A stretch of 29,286 nt of DNA, taken from positions 110,475 through 139,760 of the forward strand of contig HF990416.1 of assembly GCA_000432775.1 (NCBI GenBank). Reading direction: 5' to 3'. Positions 26,099 to 29,286 of the stretch are shown here, piece by piece; position 1 is the stretch's first letter; the number at the start of each line of letters is the position of its first letter. A program made the translations under genes and the position numbers. This DNA comes from Alistipes sp. CAG:831. GTDB taxonomy: Bacteria; Bacteroidota; Bacteroidia; Bacteroidales; UBA932. Below the pieces are notes generated by a model. It had not been told where the DNA came from. It saw nothing but the letters and a program-made list of their open reading frames with translations, and ran no database searches.

Positions 26099-26575
26099 AT
26101 GAGAAAATCGAAGCCTAAAAAGAGGATTCTACTTCCTGATCCCAAGTATCATGAAGTTCTGGTCACACAGTTTGTGAACAACCTCATGCTCCAGGGTAAG
26201 AAGAGTATCGCGTATTCTATTTTTTACGACGCCATCGACATGGTGGGCGAGAAGATGAAAGATTCTGACAAGGCTCCTCTCGACATTTGGAAAAAAGCGT
26301 TGGAAAACATCACCCCTCAGGTGGAGGTAAAGAGCCGCAGGGTTGGTGGAGCGAACTTCCAAGTTCCGACCGAGGTGCGTCCGGAAAGAAAAGTCTCTCT
26401 CGCGATTAAGAATATGATAGTCTTCTCGCGCAAACGTTCCGGTCACTCCATGGCGGAAAAGTTGGCCGCAGAAATCATGGCAGCCTATAACTGTGAAGGT
26501 GCTGCCTACAAGAGAAAAGAAGATATGCACAAGATGGCAGAGGCTAACAAGGCCTTCGCCCATTTCAGATTTTAG
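26099..26575 (+). CDS. rpsG: 30S ribosomal protein S7
   Basis: A 158-residue S7, the assembly-initiating protein of the 30S head domain that contacts the 3' major domain of 16S rRNA and the E-site tRNA. The N-terminal basic stretch, the central GGANFQVPTEV segment and the C-terminal EDMHKMAEANKAFAHFR are typical. It is the second gene of the str cluster, with fusA 17 bases downstream. In E. coli S7 autoregulates this operon; whether that holds here is unknown. Confidence 0.98.
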   Translation: MRKSKPKKRILLPDPKYHEVLVTQFVNNLMLQGKKSIAYSIFYDAIDMVGEKMKDSDKAPLDIWKKALENITPQVEVKSRRVGGANFQVPTEVRPERKVSLAIKNMIVFSRKRSGHSMAEKLAAEIMAAYNCEGAAYKRKEDMHKMAEANKAFAHFRF

Positions 26576-26592
26576 CGTTTAAAGATTAGCTG

Positions 26593-28713
26593 ATGGCAAG
26601 GGATTTAAAATACACCAGAAATATCGGTATCATGGCTCACATCGATGCCGGAAAGACAACCACGTCCGAGAGAATCCTGTACTATACGGGAAAGACTCAT
26701 AAGATAGGTGAGGTGCATGACGGAGCAGCTACCATGGACTGGATGGTCCAGGAGCAGGAAAGGGGTATAACCATTACTTCCGCTGCCACCACAGCCTTCT
26801 GGCATTACAACGGAGAGACCTATCAGATCAACCTGATAGACACTCCGGGCCACGTGGACTTTACCGTGGAGGTCGAGAGATCTCTGCGCGTACTTGACGG
26901 AACTGTTGCGACATTCTGCGCAGTAGGCCGCGTACAGCCTCAGTCTGAGACCGTATGGCGTCAGGCTGACAAGTACCATGTACCCAAGATAGCCTACGTC
27001 AACAAGATGGACCGCGTAGGAGCTGATTTCTTCGCCGTTGTGGATGAGATCCGCGAGAAGCTGGGCGCCAACCCTCTCCCCATCTGCATCCCCATCGGAT
27101 CGGAGGACAAATTCGCAGGTATCGTAGACCTGATAGCCATGAAGGCCATCTACTACGATCAGGACAGCAAGGAGCTCGTCAATTACGAGATAAAGGATAT
27201 TCCGGCAGACCTTCAGTCAGACGCCGAGGAGTGGAGGAACAAGTTGCTGGAGACTGTCGCCGAGTATGACGACCGTATTCTCCAGAAATTCTTCGATGAT
27301 CCTGCCACCATTACCGAGGATGAGATTATCGCCGCTATCCGCAAGGCTACCATCGAGATGGCAGTCGTGCCCATGTGCTGCGGCTCCTCATTCAAGAACA
27401 AAGGTGTACAGTTCCTCCTGGATGCTGTCATGAGGTATCTGCCCTCCCCCCTGGATGTTCCCGAGGTGGAAGGCACCAACCCCACGAATGACAAGCCGGA
27501 GGTGCGCCGTCCCGATGCCAAGGAGCCTTTCTGCGCCCTGGTCTTCAAGATTGCCACAGACCCCTTCGTAGGCCGTCTGGCATTCCTCAGGGCTTATTCT
27601 GGAAGGCTGGATGCAGGTACATACGTGCTCAACACCCGTTCCGGCAAGAAGGAGCGTGTGGCCCGTCTGTATCAGATGCACTCCAACAAGCAGAACCCCA
27701 TCGATTTCGTAGAGGCCGGCGACATCTGCGCCGCAGTCGGCTTCAAGGAGCTGCGTACCGGTGATACCATCTGCGATGAGAATCATCCTATCGTCCTGGA
27801 ATCCATGACATTCCCTGATCCTGTGATCGGACTGGCAGTGGAGCCTAAGACCCAGAAGGACCTCGACAAGCTCGGTATCGCTCTCGGCAAGCTCTCCGAG
27901 GAGGACCCTACATTCACAGTGCGCTCAGATCATGAGACCGGACAGACCGTCATCAGCGGTATGGGTGAGCTCCATCTGGAGATCATCGTGGACCGTCTGA
28001 AACGCGAGTTCGGAGTGGAGATCAACCAGGGTGCGCCTCAGGTCAACTACAAAGAGGCTATCCGCTCCACCGTACAGCATCGTGAGGTATTCAAGAAGCA
28101 GACCGGTGGCCGCGGTAAGTTCGCCGACATCATCGTCGAGATCGGACCCGCCGACGAAGGAGTTACCGGACTTCAGTTCATCGATCAGGTCAAGGGAGGA
28201 AACGTTCCCCGCGAGTACATACCTGCAGTGGAGAAGGGCTTCAAGTCCGCAATGGCCAACGGTGTCCTTGCCGGATTCGAGGTACCCTCGCTCAAGGTCA
28301 CTCTGCTCGACGGTTCGTTCCACCCCGTGGACTCCGACGCCCTGTCCTTCGAGATCTGCGCCCGTATGGCATTCAGGCATGCCCTGCCCAAAGCTAATCC
28401 TATTCTTCTGGAACCTATCATGTCATTGGAAGTCGTTACTCCCGAGGAGTACATGGGAGACGTCATCGGCGACCTCAACAAGCGCCGCGGACAGATCACC
28501 AACATGGACTCAAAGGGCAACGCGAGGATCGTCAAGGCCAAAGTGCCCCTTGCAGAGCAGTTCGGCTATGTCACCATCCTCCGTACCATCACTTCGGGAC
28601 GTGCGACCAGTACTATGGAGTTCTCGCACTATGCAGAGCTTCCTGCCAACCTCGCCAAGGAGGTTATCGAAAAGGCAGGCGGAGCCCGCAAGTATGACGA
28701 GGATGAAGAATAA
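26593..28713 (+). CDS. fusA: translation elongation factor G
   Basis: A 706-residue EF-G, the GTPase that drives tRNA-mRNA translocation on the ribosome. AHIDAGKTT (15-23) is the P-loop, RGITITSAATT the switch I region, DTPGHVD the G3 motif and NKMD the G4 motif. All five EF-G domains are present, including domain IV (about 480-600). Its position in the str cluster and full length support the translocation factor rather than a paralogous EF-G2. rpsJ starts 20 bases downstream, with no tuf gene between, as is usual in Bacteroidota. Confidence 0.98.
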   Translation: MARDLKYTRNIGIMAHIDAGKTTTSERILYYTGKTHKIGEVHDGAATMDWMVQEQERGITITSAATTAFWHYNGETYQINLIDTPGHVDFTVEVERSLRVLDGTVATFCAVGRVQPQSETVWRQADKYHVPKIAYVNKMDRVGADFFAVVDEIREKLGANPLPICIPIGSEDKFAGIVDLIAMKAIYYDQDSKELVNYEIKDIPADLQSDAEEWRNKLLETVAEYDDRILQKFFDDPATITEDEIIAAIRKATIEMAVVPMCCGSSFKNKGVQFLLDAVMRYLPSPLDVPEVEGTNPTNDKPEVRRPDAKEPFCALVFKIATDPFVGRLAFLRAYSGRLDAGTYVLNTRSGKKERVARLYQMHSNKQNPIDFVEAGDICAAVGFKELRTGDTICDENHPIVLESMTFPDPVIGLAVEPKTQKDLDKLGIALGKLSEEDPTFTVRSDHETGQTVISGMGELHLEIIVDRLKREFGVEINQGAPQVNYKEAIRSTVQHREVFKKQTGGRGKFADIIVEIGPADEGVTGLQFIDQVKGGNVPREYIPAVEKGFKSAMANGVLAGFEVPSLKVTLLDGSFHPVDSDALSFEICARMAFRHALPKANPILLEPIMSLEVVTPEEYMGDVIGDLNKRRGQITNMDSKGNARIVKAKVPLAEQFGYVTILRTITSGRATSTMEFSHYAELPANLAKEVIEKAGGARKYDEDEE

Positions 28714-28733
28714 CCAGATTAAAATTAAAAGCA

Positions 28734-29039
28734 ATGAGCCAAAAAATAAGAATAAAACTGAAATCTTTCGATCATGCCCTCGTGGACAAGTCCGCGGACA
28801 AGATCGTGAAAACGGTGAAGGCTACCGGTGCTGTCGTGAATGGTCCCATACCTCTTCCTACAGACAAGAAGATATTCACCGTCAACCGCTCTACTTTCGT
28901 CAACAAGAAGTCACGCGAGCAGTTCGAGCTTAATTCCTACCGTCGTCTCCTCGACATCTACAGCTCGACACCCAGCACCGTTGACGCTCTGATGAAACTC
29001 GAGCTTCCCAGCGGAGTCGAAGTTGAAATCAAAGTTTGA
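28734..29039 (+). CDS. rpsJ: 30S ribosomal protein S10
   Basis: A 101-residue S10 (NusE), which functions both in the 30S head and in transcription antitermination. The IRIKLKSFDHALVDKSA start, the GPIPLPTDKKIFTV loop and the SREQFELNSYRRLLDIY helix are diagnostic. It closes the str cluster here. The usual next gene in Bacteroidota, rplC, is not found directly after it; a promoter and a tRNA follow instead. The TTTG of the tRNA promoter -33 element overlaps its stop codon. Confidence 0.98.
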   Translation: MSQKIRIKLKSFDHALVDKSADKIVKTVKATGAVVNGPIPLPTDKKIFTVNRSTFVNKKSREQFELNSYRRLLDIYSSTPSTVDALMKLELPSGVEVEIKV

Positions 29040-29064
29040 CGTTAAGAAAAAAACACTATCTTTG
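29035..29064 (+). promoter_or_regulatory. promoter of the CAT-anticodon tRNA
   Basis: A -33 TTTG (29035-29038, overlapping the rpsJ stop) and a perfect -7 TATCTTTG (29057-29064) are 18 bases apart. The tRNA begins 26 bases after the -7 box. Confidence 0.7.
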
Positions 29065-29086
29065 CAGCTCTGATTCAAAGATAGTG
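29054..29086. repeat. 11-bp perfect inverted repeat containing opposed -7 boxes
   Basis: CACTATCTTTG (29054-29064) and CAAAGATAGTG (29076-29086) are exact reverse complements around an 11-base loop. Each arm reads TATCTTTG on its own strand, so the plus box for the tRNA has a mirror image facing rpsJ. Seven A residues (29047-29053) abut the left arm, so on the minus strand the hairpin is followed by seven T residues, which looks like an intrinsic terminator for leftward transcripts. Confidence 0.7.
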
Positions 29087-29090
29087 ATTA

Positions 29091-29165
29091 GGACCCGTAG
29101 CTCAGTCGGTTAGTAGCACCTGACTCATAATCAGGGGGTCGCTGGTTCAAGCCCAGCCGGGTCCA
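29091..29165 (+). tRNA. tRNA with CAT anticodon (Met elongator or Ile2)
   Basis: The 75-base cloverleaf has acceptor GGACCCG/CGGGTCC, anticodon stem CCTGA/TCAGG around loop CTCATAA (anticodon CAT at 29126-29128), T-stem GCTGG/CCAGC with loop TTCAAGC, and discriminator A29165. CCA is not encoded. The paired 1-72 position argues against initiator tRNA. The T-arm resembles E. coli tRNA-Ile2, so a lysidine-modified Ile tRNA is as possible as elongator Met. The D-stem is odd: GCTC faces TAGC, leaving a C-T mismatch or a bulged T29114 relative to the usual GAGC. Confidence 0.9.
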
Positions 29166-29189
29166 CAGCCTTAAAGAGCCCAGAATGAA

Positions 29190-29219
29190 GCACTTGCAAC
29201 GATTTGCAGGTGCTTTTTT
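29190..29219 (+). terminator. intrinsic terminator after the tRNA
   Basis: GCACTTGCAA (29190-29199) pairs with TTGCAGGTGC (29204-29213), a 10-bp stem with one G-T pair and a CGAT loop. Six T residues follow (29214-29219). It begins 25 bases after the tRNA. The remaining 67 bases to the end of the window show no gene. Confidence 0.85.
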
Positions 29220-29286
29220 CATGCCTTGACCTGTCTGTAATGTTATGCGCATCCATTTAAAGAAAGATTATTTGCTTCCAGATAAA

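Overview
The window looks like chromosomal DNA of a fairly GC-rich member of the Bacteroidales (Bacteroidota). The main evidence is promoter style: several genes start just downstream of the Bacteroidota -7 box TAnnTTTG, for example TATCTTTG, TACATTTG or TAAATTTG, usually without a clear Shine-Dalgarno. The gene families also fit: a PHP-containing DnaE, a class III fructose-bisphosphatase, a CtlX/RocD pair, an unaccompanied MacB/FtsX-type permease and lipoproteins with a Bacteroidota lipobox. Genus cannot be fixed from the sequence alone.

Layout. 92-3079 (+): a CobW-type metallochaperone GTPase with a His-rich insert, then an exported S41 C-terminal processing protease. 3036-5387 (-): an rsgA-MATE transporter operon that overlaps the protease gene tail to tail. 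5388-5700: a gene-free gap with a 159-bp element bounded by perfect 26-bp inverted repeats. 5701-7919 (+): a polyprenyl diphosphate synthase and a U32 protein with ATGA overlap. 7926-8583 (-): an AT-richer MntA/HepT toxin-antitoxin pair. 8704-17148 (+): dnaE, class III fbp, an AspT/YidE-type transporter with two RCK-C domains, and ychF. 17149-17879: a gene-free stretch with a palindrome array on a 39-bp lattice (117-bp higher-order period). 17880-22077 (-): a FtsX/MacB-like permease and a YfcC-type transporter. 22125-24263 (+): rocD and ctlX, divergent from the YfcC gene. 24273-25502 (-): a lipoprotein and a small membrane protein, both of unknown function. 25677-29039 (+): the str cluster rpsL-rpsG-fusA-rpsJ. 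29054-29219: an unusual promoter palindrome, a CAT-anticodon tRNA and an intrinsic terminator.

Functional links. YfcC, CtlX and RocD form a plausible citrulline/ornithine uptake and catabolism module: citrulline to ornithine to glutamate semialdehyde. dnaE-fbp and rsgA-MATE are tightly spaced operons. The str cluster is conventional up to rpsJ, but a tRNA follows where the rest of the S10 operon is usually found. The best candidates for undescribed biology are non-coding: the 26-bp inverted-repeat element, the 39/117-bp palindrome lattice, and the palindrome carrying two opposed -7 boxes in front of the tRNA. The unknown lipoprotein/membrane-protein pair also merits attention.
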